NCBI GenBank assembly: GCA_039029315.1
Contig: JBCCGK010000113.1
Coordinates: 1-36,030 of the forward strand
Length of the DNA: 36,030 bases
From: JBCCCJ01 sp039029315
GTDB lineage: Bacteria; Bacteroidota; Bacteroidia; J057
Direction of reading: 5' to 3'
How positions within the stretch are numbered: position 1 is the stretch's first letter; every line of letters starts with the position of its first letter. The translations under genes were made by a program, and so were the position numbers. Below are positions 1-8,948 of the stretch, one piece after another. The notes under the pieces were generated by a model that was not told the DNA's origin, made no database searches, and saw only the letters and a program-made list of their open reading frames with translations.

Positions 1-897
1 GCGATCGGCAACGCATTGCTAACGTACTCATGTTCAATTGTGGCGTGGTCCCCAGGAGGCAGCATCCGATGCATGGCCTAAGCCCGCAACCGGAGCCAAA
101 ACCTCCGAGCAAACCATTGCAACAAAAATACTTGTGCATTCAGCAATTCGTTGCATATGTGCATCGTTCGTGGGTACCTCGGTGGGTACCGCCCTGGAAC
201 GTTGTCGCATTAGCAGCAAAGACTTACATGATATCTTTATACGTACTGCATGTTGTGCGCTGACGATCATGCACGTGCTGTAACGCTTGCCTCACTCTGT
301 GCACTGACAGTGTGAGTAGGGAAGTGCACGCTTTTTGCGCGGCCGAATTGCCACACACATGTTTTCTTTCTCTGCTGACCTTGATAGTAGAGCATTTCCG
401 TGCATGCTGTGACACGCAGGGCAACTAGAGCAACCAAAGTCACGCCACTACGGTCTGTGCGTTTTTGTACTTTTCATAATCACCGCTGTGGCCCTGCACG
501 CTCCCGCCTTTGCACCAGCACTACGACATAATGCAACCAACCATGCGCTCAGCAACATGCGTTCCATGCCAACTCGCTACCGGCACAACATAGTCCAAAA
601 ATCATCTTAGCTTTGCCCAACATTGGTATTACGCAATGCTTTCCTTGGCATTCTGGGCGAGCTCTGTCTCGGGGCTGATAACTCGCTGTCTGACAGTTCA
701 TTCAATATTCATAATTCTTCATTCAAAATTGTCTCCCTACTTACTTACTTTTCTCCGGAGGTGCTGCATGGAGAGGAGAAAGCACCATACATGCTAAGAT
801 GAAGGGGAAGCTTAGTGGATATGGAGAGGGACGCTAGTCCCTGACGAATGAACTGTTTCACATAGATTCTCTGTCCTTCCTCAACGAGCAAACTGAG
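1..897. other. Long intergenic stretch without a credible gene
   Basis: No reading frame here has protein-like composition; the open frames (up to about 80 codons) overlap each other on both strands and have no recognisable domain. The first ~150 bases are visibly richer in G+C (about 57% in bases 1-60) than the flanking coding DNA, with frequent TGCA words. A near-perfect hairpin lies at 291-316 (CTCACTCTGT / ACAGTGTGAG, one mismatch). The right end holds a hairpin group described separately. It could be the decayed remains of a gene or mobile element, or carry untranslated RNA; the sequence alone does not decide. Confidence 0.6.
751..845. ncRNA. Candidate structured RNA (three successive hairpins)
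   Basis: Three short perfect stems follow each other: GGTGCT (760-765) with AGCACC (781-786), CTAAG (794-798) with CTTAG (811-815), and AGGGAC (827-832) with GTCCCT (837-842) closed by a GCTA tetraloop. The first two loops are purine-rich (GGAGAGGAGA, ATGAAGGGGA). An alternative pairing TTCTCC (751-756) with GGAGAA (775-780) competes with the first stem. I cannot match it to tmRNA, RNase P RNA, SRP RNA or a known riboswitch. The strand is undetermined because stems read on both. It lies about 55 bp left of the MITE-like repeat and has no co-oriented gene close downstream. This is structural inference only. Confidence 0.22.
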
Positions 898-1064
898 TTA
901 GCGACTGTTTGAAATTCTGTCGCTAACTTTTTGTATGCGTCTTTTTTCCTCATCCTACAGTTTTTTTTGTCCTCATAGCACCACTATGAGAACAAAAAAG
1001 AGCCTTGTCTGAGAAAAAAATACATCATAAAAATTCTCAGTACAAATTTCAAAACAGTCTCTTA
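898..1064 (+). repeat. MITE-like 161-bp repeat, copy A
   Basis: The element spans 901-1061 (161 bp) with terminal inverted repeats GCGACTGTTT (901-910) and AAACAGTCTC (1052-1061), flanked on both sides by TTA (898-900 and 1062-1064), as a 3-bp target duplication would be. Inside is a long central hairpin (CTCATAG / CTATGAG at about 972-990, extended by T and A runs), a right-hand hairpin CTGAGAA / TTCTCAG (about 1009-1040), and a left hairpin GTTAGCGAC (897-905) / GTCGCTAAC (919-927) followed by T5. It has no coding capacity. A highly similar copy in opposite orientation lies at 33614-33774 and a diverged one at 16574-16734. A non-autonomous derivative of an IS with TNA target preference (IS5/IS1031-like) is inferred; no transposase gene is in the window. 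Confidence 0.8.
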
Positions 1065-1135
1065 AACAATCATTTGCACAGGTTTCCGAACACAAAAAGG
1101 CATAAGAGAAAAGGTACGGCTTTCAAATCTGTGCC

Positions 1136-1807
1136 TTAATAAAAATTATAGACCATACTGAAGCCGAGTCCAAGCATAGGCTTGGCAGCCTGATGTATAG
1201 GATTGTATCGCACTTGTGTCTCCAATTCCGAATGAATCTTGTGTGTCCATCTAATCCTGACACCTGGGGAGAAAATCATAGATAGACTTACCCCCTCATA
1301 GTGTCCTTCCCTGATTCCACATTCTATGATGCGGGTATTGCCGTTACGTCCACTGATTTCGACTTCCTGAATTTGTTGATCATAGTCATGGATGTCTGGA
1401 GCATATAACCAGGCAAGACCCGCTCCCCAAAACATATGGACACGAGAAAATTGATGGTTGCGGATTCGAAACAAGAGTTCTCCTTCATAGCCAGAAGATG
1501 CCAATAGATGGCCTTGAGGAGGACAAAGCTGGCGCCGGGGGGGGCGTCTCGTTGGTGTGAGTAAGGAAGTCTCCACAAAATCTCTCCTGCTCTGATACCG
1601 GAATCCCAGTTGGATATCAGAGAACTTGTTCAAGGCTGCTCCCAATCGCAACCCCACATGCTGGACTTGAGGAGCAGATGGCTCACGAGCGGTCGAAAAA
1701 GCGTTGAAGGTCGAAAAAGCCTGCGTGCTGAGTTCCCAGCGGATGTTTTGACCAACCAACAAAGACATTGGGAGAAGAAATAAGGATAGAAAGTACAGCT
1801 GTTTCAT
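1136..1807 (-). CDS. Secreted beta-barrel-like outer membrane protein of unknown function
   Basis: About 223 residues from the chosen ATG at 1807. The frame extends 17 codons further upstream, but the residues after this Met (MKQLYFLSLFLLPMSLLVGQ) form a clean signal peptide ending at GQ/N, so the internal start is preferred. The mature part alternates short hydrophobic and polar segments with many aromatic residues (for example LGAALNKFSDIQLGFRYQSRR, a FSPGVRIRWTHKI strand and a C-terminal LGLGFSMVYNFY strand ending in an aromatic), which is typical of small 8-10-strand outer membrane barrels in Bacteroidota. No catalytic motif is visible. It stands alone on the minus strand between the MITE-like repeat and the divergent sulfatase cassette, so context gives little. 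Barrel prediction is moderately supported; function unknown. Confidence 0.7.
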   Translation of the reverse strand: MKQLYFLSLFLLPMSLLVGQNIRWELSTQAFSTFNAFSTAREPSAPQVQHVGLRLGAALNKFSDIQLGFRYQSRRDFVETSLLTPTRRPPRRQLCPPQGHLLASSGYEGELLFRIRNHQFSRVHMFWGAGLAWLYAPDIHDYDQQIQEVEISGRNGNTRIIECGIREGHYEGVSLSMIFSPGVRIRWTHKIHSELETQVRYNPIHQAAKPMLGLGFSMVYNFY

Positions 1808-2359
1808 GCATCTAGTAGTTGAAGTTGTCCGGGTATATGACAAAAAAAAGAAACACATTATTCCCTCGCGAATGAAAAACTTCCCCCCAATTTCACATTC
1901 ATAGAATCATATTTATCCACCGCCCGTCGATCATGACTCTCTGTCTATAGGAACGGTCCATCACTTCCACTAAACAGCCATCCCAGAGTAGGCCAGGAAC
2001 CTTCGAAAAACAAAAGATTATTGTTCTTGTTCTCGAAGCTTTGTACCAGCACTGCCTCATAAAAATCCTAATTAGCCGCGGGACAGGCTATTTTTTCCTT
2101 GATCTGGTACAAAATCTCTTCGCAACATTTCCCCCTTATCCTGTTCCTAATTTGTGAAATTTTGTAATAGCAAACCAGATTCTTCTGGCGAAAAATAGGC
2201 CTGTTTTTTTCGAAAAAACCCGAATCCTTGACAGGAAGAAGATAGATTTCCTGATGGACTTGTGCCAAGAAAACGATTTCTCAAGAAGAAATGGAGATTT
2301 TTGCTGTTTGGGGTTAGAGATAAAATATTGCAAATTGATGCAACCAATTGGATTCCATC
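1808..2359. other. Divergent intergenic region
   Basis: This 552-bp gap separates the minus-strand barrel gene from the plus-strand sulfatase cassette and should hold both promoters. I see no clear TAnnTTTG box near either start. An interrupted inverted repeat CTTCGA (2001-2006) / TCGAAG (2033-2038), with partial pairing of the inner bases, forms a hairpin. The right half (about 2068-2347) has overlapping 65-68-codon frames on the minus strand whose Phe/Lys/Ile-rich composition looks like A+T-rich noncoding DNA, so none is called. Confidence 0.6.
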
Positions 2360-5300
2360 ATGCGAATCAGGATCCCTTGCATACTACTCTCTATATTGTT
2401 TTCTGCATGTCAACAGAAGTTGCCCGCTGATCTGGCGGCTTTGGATGATCAACTCCCTGAAGTCATAGATATTAATTTTCATGTTCGACCCATATTGTCG
2501 GACCGCTGTTATGCATGTCATGGGCCTGATGAAAAAAAACGCGAAGCAGGCCTCCGACTGGATCTTCCTGAAGGAATATTCGGAACAAATCATGATTCAG
2601 GAGCGCCTGTGATTCGAGCCGGGAAGCCATTTAGGAGTCCATTGGTCAAAAGAATCCTGCATCATGATGCTGAGGAACTCATGCCACCACCTCAATCGAG
2701 GCTGAGCCTCAGCCAGCGCGAGAAAGCGATCCTGATCAAATGGATTGAACAAGGAGCCACATGGAAAGACCATTGGGCATTCATCCCTGCAGAGCGACCC
2801 CCTCTCTCGCTAGAGGCGCAGGATACATCCATTCACTCGCCTATTGATCAGCTGGTTTTGGACCGATTAGAATTGGAAGATCTTCACTTCTCCCCTGATG
2901 CCTCCAGAGAGAACCTTGTGAGGAGACTTAGCTTTGATCTTATTGGCATCCCCCCCACAATCGATGAACTGGATGCCTTTTTGTCTGATACTTCCACAGA
3001 TGCCTATGAAAAGCTCGTAGATCGCTTATTGTCCTCCAAGCATTATGGCGAAAGAATGGCTACCGACTGGCTGGATATCGCTCGTTATGCGGATTCTCAT
3101 GGCTACCAGGACGATGGATATCGATTTGTCTGGCCTTGGCGGGATTGGGTGATAGAGGCGTTCAACGATAATATGGGATATGACCAGTTTGTCCTCAACC
3201 AGCTAGCTGGAGATGTGATTCCAGATGCGACGAAAGAGCAAAAACTTGCCACTACCTTCCTGCGCAACCATCGAATCAATTCAGAACTTGGGATTCCTGA
3301 AGAGGAATATAGGGTAGAATATGTGGCCGACAGAACCAATACCTTTGGAAGCGCAATGCTGGGAATGACCTTGGAGTGTGCCAGATGCCACGACCACAAA
3401 TATGACCCCATTTCCCAAAAAGAATACTACCAACTCTTTGCTTTTTTCAACAATGTCAATGAAATGGGAGAAATCGCCAATGAAGGAAATCCTGGCCCTC
3501 TCATGAGACTGACCAATGACGAAGTAGAGCAACGCTTGCAGTGGTTATCCCATCAATTGGATATACAACAAAAGAAACTTGCTGCCAAAAAGCAAACAAG
3601 TATTGGAGAGTTTCTGCCATCGTCAGGCGAGATTAAAGAAAGCTTACAGCGGGAATTGCTCGTGCATTACAGCTTCGAATCTATGGGCAATACCTATATT
3701 CCCAATTTGGCGACAAATGGCAAACCCGCCAAGATCAAAGAAGCGATACAGCGAGTGAATGGAAAAATCGGGCAAGGAATTCAGTTGGAAGAATATCAGA
3801 CGATCAAAATGGGGCAGGAGACCAAAATGGATCGAACAGATGCTTTTTCAGTCGCCTTATGGATCAAACCGATTCAACGAGGATCTTATGTGCCCATTTG
3901 GGGAGATGCAGGAGGAAAAAATATCGATTTTCGAGGAACGGAGATGGCTCTAGACCACCAAAAAGTGTCTGTGAGGGTGTGTCATGCCTTGCCACACAAT
4001 TACCTTCAAATAACAACCAAAGACACAGTAGCCCTCGATCAATGGGTGCATATTGTGGTTCGCTATGACGGATCGAGCGAAGCAAAAGGCATAGAAGTAT
4101 TTGTCAATGGACAAGCAGCTCCAGCCACCATTCTCCATGATCGTTTGTACAAGTTTTCTGCCCTGAACGGAATGCGGCTAGGCGGAGAGACAAGATGGGG
4201 AAGCTTTGGGGGAGAACAACTGGATGAAGTTCGGGTTTACAAGCGCGTATTGAGCCAATTGGAGATTGAAGCCTTGTATGATCCTGAAATTCTGGATGTT
4301 GGGGATTGGACTGACCTCAATGCAGAAAAAATCGCGGAATACTATTTTATGTTCCGTGATCAGGGAGTGGCAAGAATTCGAGAGACAATTGATTCCTTAC
4401 GAAGGGAACTGAGTCAGGTGCAGGACACCATACAAGAGATTATGGTGATGGAAGAAATGCCGAAGGTACGATCCACCTTTGTGTTGAATCGAGGCCTGTA
4501 CGATTCGCCTATGGATCAGGTGGAGACAGGCACACCAGCTATCTTCCCTGAGGCCCGGGATCGCTCAGATCGAAAGAGTAGACTGGACCTTGCCAACTGG
4601 CTTCTGCATCCCGAACATCCTTTGACAGCGCGTGTTGCCGTGAATCGGCTGTGGAAACAAGTATTTGGGCAGGGACTTGTTGCCTCAATGGCAGATTTTG
4701 GGAGTCAGGGAAATCTGCCGACCCATCCAGAATTGTTGGACTATCTTGCGGTAGAGTTTGTTGAATCAGGATGGGACATCAAGGCGCTGCTCAAACAGAT
4801 CGTAATGTCCCGAACCTACCGTCAGACCTCAGCTGCACCAGACAGTTTGCTGGATATGGACCCGGAAAATCTGTTGTTGGCCAGAGGCCCACGTTTTCGT
4901 TTGTCAGCAGAAATGCTCAGAGACAATGCGCTGACAGCCAGTGGACTACTTGTGAGGACAATGGGAGGCCCTCCTGTCAAACCTTATCAACCTCAGGGGC
5001 TTTGGAAAGAACTCGCTGCCATTCCCAACAGCATTTCTTCCTATAAGCAGGACCATGGAGATGCGCTTTACCGTCGAAGTTTGTATAATTTTTGGAAACG
5101 CAGCTCTCCCCCGCCTGCATTGATGGCATTTGATGCTCCAACAAGAGAGTTATGCGAAGTTGAACGGCAAAGAACCATGACTCCCCTACAATCTTTGGTC
5201 TTATGGAATGACCCTCAGTGGTTGGAAGCAGCGCGCTTGATAGGAGAACGGATGATGACGGAAACATCAGATCTGGACGCTCAAATTCGTCTAGCTTTTC

Positions 5301-5524
5301 GATTGTTAACCAGTCGAAGGCCAGGAGAATTCGAATTGCAACGCCTCAAGGAATTTTATCGCAGCCAGCACCACAAGTACCAAACCAAGCCAGAGGCTGC
5401 TACTCAATTATTGGCTATTGGAGAATATCCCCATAAAACAGGCCTTGAGATCAGCCAACTCGCTGCCTGTACGATGGTGGCCCATACCATTCTGAATATG
5501 AACGAAGCCATCATTCGCCAATGA
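2360..5524 (+). CDS. PSCyt1-DUF1549-LamG-DUF1553 lipoprotein (planctomycete-type cytochrome family)
   Basis: About 1054 residues. The frame opens at a TTG four codons earlier, but the ATG at 2360 gives a normal lipoprotein signal (MRIRIPCILLSILFSAC, lipobox FSAC), so it is preferred. Domain order: N-terminal PSCyt1 with a CxxCH motif (C50-Y-A-C53-H54), DUF1549/PSCyt2 with a second CxxCH (C340-A-R-C343-H344, in CARCHDHKYDP), a concanavalin-like LamG domain at roughly 433-640, a helical linker, and DUF1553/PSD1 from about 734 to 1010 (DLANWLLHPEHPLTARVAVN region). This architecture is typical of Planctomycetota, where it is found beside DUF1501 and sulfatase genes; its reaction has not been established as far as I know. 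The DUF1501 gene starts 19 bp downstream, indicating an operon. The LamG insertion suggests carbohydrate contact, which is inference. Confidence 0.9.
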   Translation: MRIRIPCILLSILFSACQQKLPADLAALDDQLPEVIDINFHVRPILSDRCYACHGPDEKKREAGLRLDLPEGIFGTNHDSGAPVIRAGKPFRSPLVKRILHHDAEELMPPPQSRLSLSQREKAILIKWIEQGATWKDHWAFIPAERPPLSLEAQDTSIHSPIDQLVLDRLELEDLHFSPDASRENLVRRLSFDLIGIPPTIDELDAFLSDTSTDAYEKLVDRLLSSKHYGERMATDWLDIARYADSHGYQDDGYRFVWPWRDWVIEAFNDNMGYDQFVLNQLAGDVIPDATKEQKLATTFLRNHRINSELGIPEEEYRVEYVADRTNTFGSAMLGMTLECARCHDHKYDPISQKEYYQLFAFFNNVNEMGEIANEGNPGPLMRLTNDEVEQRLQWLSHQLDIQQKKLAAKKQTSIGEFLPSSGEIKESLQRELLVHYSFESMGNTYIPNLATNGKPAKIKEAIQRVNGKIGQGIQLEEYQTIKMGQETKMDRTDAFSVALWIKPIQRGSYVPIWGDAGGKNIDFRGTEMALDHQKVSVRVCHALPHNYLQITTKDTVALDQWVHIVVRYDGSSEAKGIEVFVNGQAAPATILHDRLYKFSALNGMRLGGETRWGSFGGEQLDEVRVYKRVLSQLEIEALYDPEILDVGDWTDLNAEKIAEYYFMFRDQGVARIRETIDSLRRELSQVQDTIQEIMVMEEMPKVRSTFVLNRGLYDSPMDQVETGTPAIFPEARDRSDRKSRLDLANWLLHPEHPLTARVAVNRLWKQVFGQGLVASMADFGSQGNLPTHPELLDYLAVEFVESGWDIKALLKQIVMSRTYRQTSAAPDSLLDMDPENLLLARGPRFRLSAEMLRDNALTASGLLVRTMGGPPVKPYQPQGLWKELAAIPNSISSYKQDHGDALYRRSLYNFWKRSSPPPALMAFDAPTRELCEVERQRTMTPLQSLVLWNDPQWLEAARLIGERMMTETSDLDAQIRLAFRLLTSRRPGEFELQRLKEFYRSQHHKYQTKPEAATQLLAIGEYPHKTGLEISQLAACTMVAHTILNMNEAIIRQ

Positions 5525-5543
5525 ACTCAACCGAAAATCTACT

Positions 5544-6980
5544 ATGGCAGCTACACATTCATCCCCTTATTTGCCCAATCGGCGGCAATTTCTCCAAAAA
5601 ACCAGTTTGGGATTAGGAGCTGTTGCTTTGGCCCAATTGATAGGGCCAGGACAAGTATTCGGCGCTTCCGATCCGATCGGCAAACTACCTGTTCCTCCAA
5701 GGGTGAAACGGGTGATATATTTGTTCCAGAATGGTGGTCCATCCCAAATAGAATTGTTCGATTACAAGCCAGAGCTTCGTGAGCTCCAAGGCAAGGAGCT
5801 GCCCGACTCAATTCGGAATGGACAGCGGTTGACAGGCATGACTTCCGGCCAACGCTCCTTCCCGATTGTAGGATCATATGCCGATTTTGCCCAATATGGC
5901 CAAAGCGGAGCCTGGATCAGTGAATTGTTGCCCTATACTGCAGAGATCGCAGATGAATTGTGTTTCATCAAAAGTATGCACACTGAAGCTATCAATCATG
6001 ATCCCGCCATTACGTTCTTTCAGACTGGTTCTCAGCAATCAGGGCGCCCATCTATTGGCTCCTGGTTGAGTTATGGATTGGGAAGCGACAATGCCGATCT
6101 GCCTGCTTTCTGCGTATTGGTCTCCAAAGGCAAGGGAGGCAGTCAACCGTTATATGCACGCTTGTGGGGCAATGGCTTTCTTCCTGCTGAGCATCAAGGT
6201 GTACAATTTCGAAGTGGGAAAGAACAGGTTCTTTATCTGGAGAACCCCACCGGAATTGGGGAGGATGGAAGACGCGAGATGCTGAATTGTTTGCATGATT
6301 TGCATACTGCCCAGTATGTAGAAAGTCAAGATCCCATCCTGCAAGCAAGAATGGCTCAGCATGAAATGGCTTATCGCATGCAAAGTTCTATCCCTGAGGT
6401 AATGGATGTGTCCGGGGAGCCAGACTATATCTATGAGATGTATGGAGACGATTCGAGAATTCCAGGCACTTATGCTGCCAATTGTTTGCTGGCAAGGCGT
6501 TTGGTAGAGCGGGATGTGAAATTTGTCCAACTCTATCATCAGGGATGGGACCAACACCAATTTTTGCCTTCTTCTCTTGCTTCTCAGTGTAAAGATACGG
6601 ATCAAGCAACAGCCGCACTGGTAAAGGACCTCAAGCAAAGAGGTTTGCTCGAAGATACGCTGGTGATCTGGGGAGGAGAATTTGGTCGAACGACCTATTC
6701 ACAAGGAAAGCTGACACAAGACAGTTATGGTCGAGACCATCATCCCAGATGTTTTACTGTTTGGATGGCTGGTGGAGGGGTGAAAAAAGGCTATTCACAT
6801 GGGCAAACGGATGACTTCTCCTACAATATTGTTCAAGATCCTGTGCATGTACACGATTTTCAGGCGACATTGCTTCACCTTCTGGGAGTGGATCACGAAC
6901 AATTGACATTCAAGCACCAGGGACGTAGATACCGACTAACAGATGTGCATGGAAAAGTTATTCAGGCAGTACTCGCTTAA
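5544..6980 (+). CDS. DUF1501 family protein with Tat-type signal
   Basis: 478 residues. The N-terminus has a twin-arginine motif (NRRQFLQK, residues 12-19) followed by the hydrophobic stretch LGLGAVALAQLIGPG, so export in folded form via Tat is likely. The body has the features of DUF1501, a family in the alkaline phosphatase/sulfatase-like fold: an N-terminal LFQNGGPSQIELFDYKP segment, WGGEFGRTTYSQGK and GRDHHPRCFTVWMAGGGVK. The GRDHHP and GEFGR segments are likely metal or active-site loops by analogy to that superfamily. It sits 19 bp after the PSCyt/DUF1553 gene and 25 bp before the sulfatase, so the three are probably co-transcribed. DUF1549/DUF1553 and DUF1501 genes are classic partners. 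The substrate is unknown. Confidence 0.9.
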   Translation: MAATHSSPYLPNRRQFLQKTSLGLGAVALAQLIGPGQVFGASDPIGKLPVPPRVKRVIYLFQNGGPSQIELFDYKPELRELQGKELPDSIRNGQRLTGMTSGQRSFPIVGSYADFAQYGQSGAWISELLPYTAEIADELCFIKSMHTEAINHDPAITFFQTGSQQSGRPSIGSWLSYGLGSDNADLPAFCVLVSKGKGGSQPLYARLWGNGFLPAEHQGVQFRSGKEQVLYLENPTGIGEDGRREMLNCLHDLHTAQYVESQDPILQARMAQHEMAYRMQSSIPEVMDVSGEPDYIYEMYGDDSRIPGTYAANCLLARRLVERDVKFVQLYHQGWDQHQFLPSSLASQCKDTDQATAALVKDLKQRGLLEDTLVIWGGEFGRTTYSQGKLTQDSYGRDHHPRCFTVWMAGGGVKKGYSHGQTDDFSYNIVQDPVHVHDFQATLLHLLGVDHEQLTFKHQGRRYRLTDVHGKVIQAVLA

Positions 6981-7005
6981 TTTTCTCAAAAGATTCTCAC
7001 ATCCT

Positions 7006-8604
7006 ATGACCTCTTCCAATTTCCAACGACCGACCTTCCTATTTTTAGGCTTTTTGGTGATCAGCTGTCTGAGTGCATGTAGGTCTCCCAAAGCCTTGCC
7101 TTCACCCCAGCCTCCGAACATTGTCTTCATTATGTCGGATGATCACGCCTTCCAGGCCGTGAGTGCTTACGGTCATGGACTGAATCATACTCCGAATATT
7201 GACAAAATTGCTGCTGAAGGAGCTATTTTTCATAAAGGATTTGTCTCCAATTCTATCTGTGCACCGAGTAGGGCTGCAATGTTGACAGGCAAGCATAGTT
7301 TTATGAACGGGAAAGTAGACAACCGGCAACCCTATGATTGGGATCAGCCCAATTTTGCCAAATTGCTCCAACAAGCAGGCTACCAAACAGCCTTGGTGGG
7401 GAAAATCCATCTGAATGGTCTTCCGCAAGGGTTTGATTATTCCTGTGTTCTGCCTGGACAGGGACATTATTACAATCCCGACTTTATCGAAAATGGAGTA
7501 AGAAGGAGGATTCCTGGCTATGTTACCTCTATTACCACAGATCTTGCACTTGATTGGTTGACAAAGAAAAGGAAGAAAGACAAGCCATTCTTGCTGTTGT
7601 ATCATCAAAAAGCCCCCCATCGAAACTGGAAACCTGAAGAGAAGTATCTGACCTTATTTGATGACAAAACCTTGGACCCGCCTGCCAATTATTTCGATAC
7701 CTATGAAGGGCGAGGGACAGCCGCCAAAGAGCAGGAAATGCAGGTAGATGGACATGCCAGATGGGGACACGACTTTAAGATGCTTGTGGACCCCAATGGA
7801 GATACAACCAGATTGGCCAGACAATTGGAACGATTTGATGAGAAGCAACGAGCTGCCTGGATGGCTGCTTATACGCCCAAAAATGAAGCAATGATAGCGG
7901 CAAATCTTTCCGGGAAAGAATTGGGGAAATGGAAGTACAACAGATACATCAAAGATTATCTTCGCTGTATTCAGTCTGTGGATGATGGGGTAGGAGAGTT
8001 GCTGAATTTTCTGGATGAGAATGGGTTAAGAGAGAATACCATCGTAGTCTATACCTCAGATCAGGGATTTTATCTGGGAGAGCATGGCTGGTTCGACAAA
8101 AGATTTATGTATGAGGAGTCTTTTCGGACGCCTATTCTCATGCGATACCCCAAAGAAATCAAAGCAAACAGCGAGGTCAATCAACTGATTCAGAACATTG
8201 ATTTTGCGCCGACTTTTCTGGATTATGCAGGTGTAAATATTCCGCAGGATATACAAGGAGAGTCATTCAGAAAGATCGTGAGTGGTGAAGAAACAGATTG
8301 GAGAGATGCCCTGTATTATACCTATTACGAATATCCCTCTGTTCATATGGTCAAACGGCATTATGGCGTTCGGACGGATCAATATAAACTGATGCATTTT
8401 TACTATGATATTGATGAATGGGAAATGTATGATCTGGAAAAAGACCCCTCTGAAATGAACAACATTTATGGAGATCCCGCCTATGCTGCCATTCAACAAG
8501 ATCTTCACACACGTCTGGAGGAATTGAGAAAACAATATGGGGATAGCGATGAATTGAATGACATGCATCTCAAACGATACCTGAAATCCATCAAGAAACG
8601 ATGA
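7006..8604 (+). CDS. Sulfatase (S1-type arylsulfatase), secreted lipoprotein
   Basis: About 532 residues from the ATG at 7006. The frame begins at 6943, inside the DUF1501 gene, but the later Met precedes a good lipoprotein signal (FLVISCLSAC). The catalytic signature C85-A-P-S-R-A-A-M-L-T-G matches the C-x-P-S-R motif in which Cys is converted to formylglycine. The N-terminal metal-ligand segment NIVFIMSDDHAF and the central TSDQGFYLGEHGWFDKR segment are also standard. The C-terminal EMYDLEKDPSEMNN is the usual end of this family. Hydrolysis of sulfate esters on a glycan at the cell surface is inferred. No maturase (anSME or FGE) is in the window. It is third in the cassette, and the symporter 344 bp downstream could import the desulfated sugar. 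Confidence 0.93.
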   Translation: MTSSNFQRPTFLFLGFLVISCLSACRSPKALPSPQPPNIVFIMSDDHAFQAVSAYGHGLNHTPNIDKIAAEGAIFHKGFVSNSICAPSRAAMLTGKHSFMNGKVDNRQPYDWDQPNFAKLLQQAGYQTALVGKIHLNGLPQGFDYSCVLPGQGHYYNPDFIENGVRRRIPGYVTSITTDLALDWLTKKRKKDKPFLLLYHQKAPHRNWKPEEKYLTLFDDKTLDPPANYFDTYEGRGTAAKEQEMQVDGHARWGHDFKMLVDPNGDTTRLARQLERFDEKQRAAWMAAYTPKNEAMIAANLSGKELGKWKYNRYIKDYLRCIQSVDDGVGELLNFLDENGLRENTIVVYTSDQGFYLGEHGWFDKRFMYEESFRTPILMRYPKEIKANSEVNQLIQNIDFAPTFLDYAGVNIPQDIQGESFRKIVSGEETDWRDALYYTYYEYPSVHMVKRHYGVRTDQYKLMHFYYDIDEWEMYDLEKDPSEMNNIYGDPAYAAIQQDLHTRLEELRKQYGDSDELNDMHLKRYLKSIKKR

Positions 8605-8948
8605 TTTTTGCTGAAATACAGTGGAAGACAAGTTTGTCTGTATTCCTCGACTACTTTCCCGAAAACTGGCGATGGCTAGACTCTTTTCTGCCCTGCCTGC
8701 CCAGGAATGGACACGCTTACTCCATCCACTGTCAGACCTGCTATCCATCCCATCAAACTCACCTGGATTCATCTGGAATGTCTATCGATAGCCGATTCCT
8801 GACCGCACACAACAACTTAATAGCCAGTCCTATCATCTGGCAGAAACGGCAGCTGAAACAGAAGTCAACAGCAAGCCCAAAATTCGCTACACCTACTTGA
8901 ATTCACCTGATCCGAATCTCTTCATTGTTCTATTTCTACTACTCAACT
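8605..8948 (+). other. Gap with possible gene remnant between sulfatase and symporter
   Basis: No confident gene. A 99-codon frame starting in an ATGA overlap with the sulfatase stop (8601-8900) has unprotein-like composition. In the +2 frame, bases 8615-9033 are open apart from one TAG at 8789-8791. The translation before it (containing LLSRKLAMARLFSALPAQEW) and after it (containing HLAETAAETEVNSKPKIRYT) looks mildly protein-like, so a decayed gene is possible. I do not recognise it. No terminator hairpin was found, so the symporter may still be transcribed with the cassette. Confidence 0.35.

Noticed and set aside
169..190. Repeated TGGGTACC octamer (171-178 and 183-190)
   Set aside because: Only two units, 12 bp apart, with no longer pattern; likely chance and not a CRISPR or iteron array.
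835..860. CTGACGA motif resembling the hammerhead ribozyme core
   Set aside because: The required GAAA strand and a consistent three-stem fold do not follow; ATGAACTGTTTCACAT closes a weak stem but leads into AGATTC.
2068..2347. Three overlapping minus-strand frames of 65-66 codons
   Set aside because: Low-complexity Phe/Lys/Ile-rich products in A+T-rich intergenic DNA, mutually overlapping, no conserved motif or signal.
6943..7005. Upstream start for the sulfatase overlapping the DUF1501 gene
   Set aside because: The extension lacks signal features; the ATG at 7006 directly precedes a standard lipoprotein signal peptide.
8601..8900. 99-codon frame overlapping the sulfatase stop by ATGA
   Set aside because: The overlap suggests coupling, but the composition is not protein-like and there is no domain or membrane segment; kept only as an unexplained gap.
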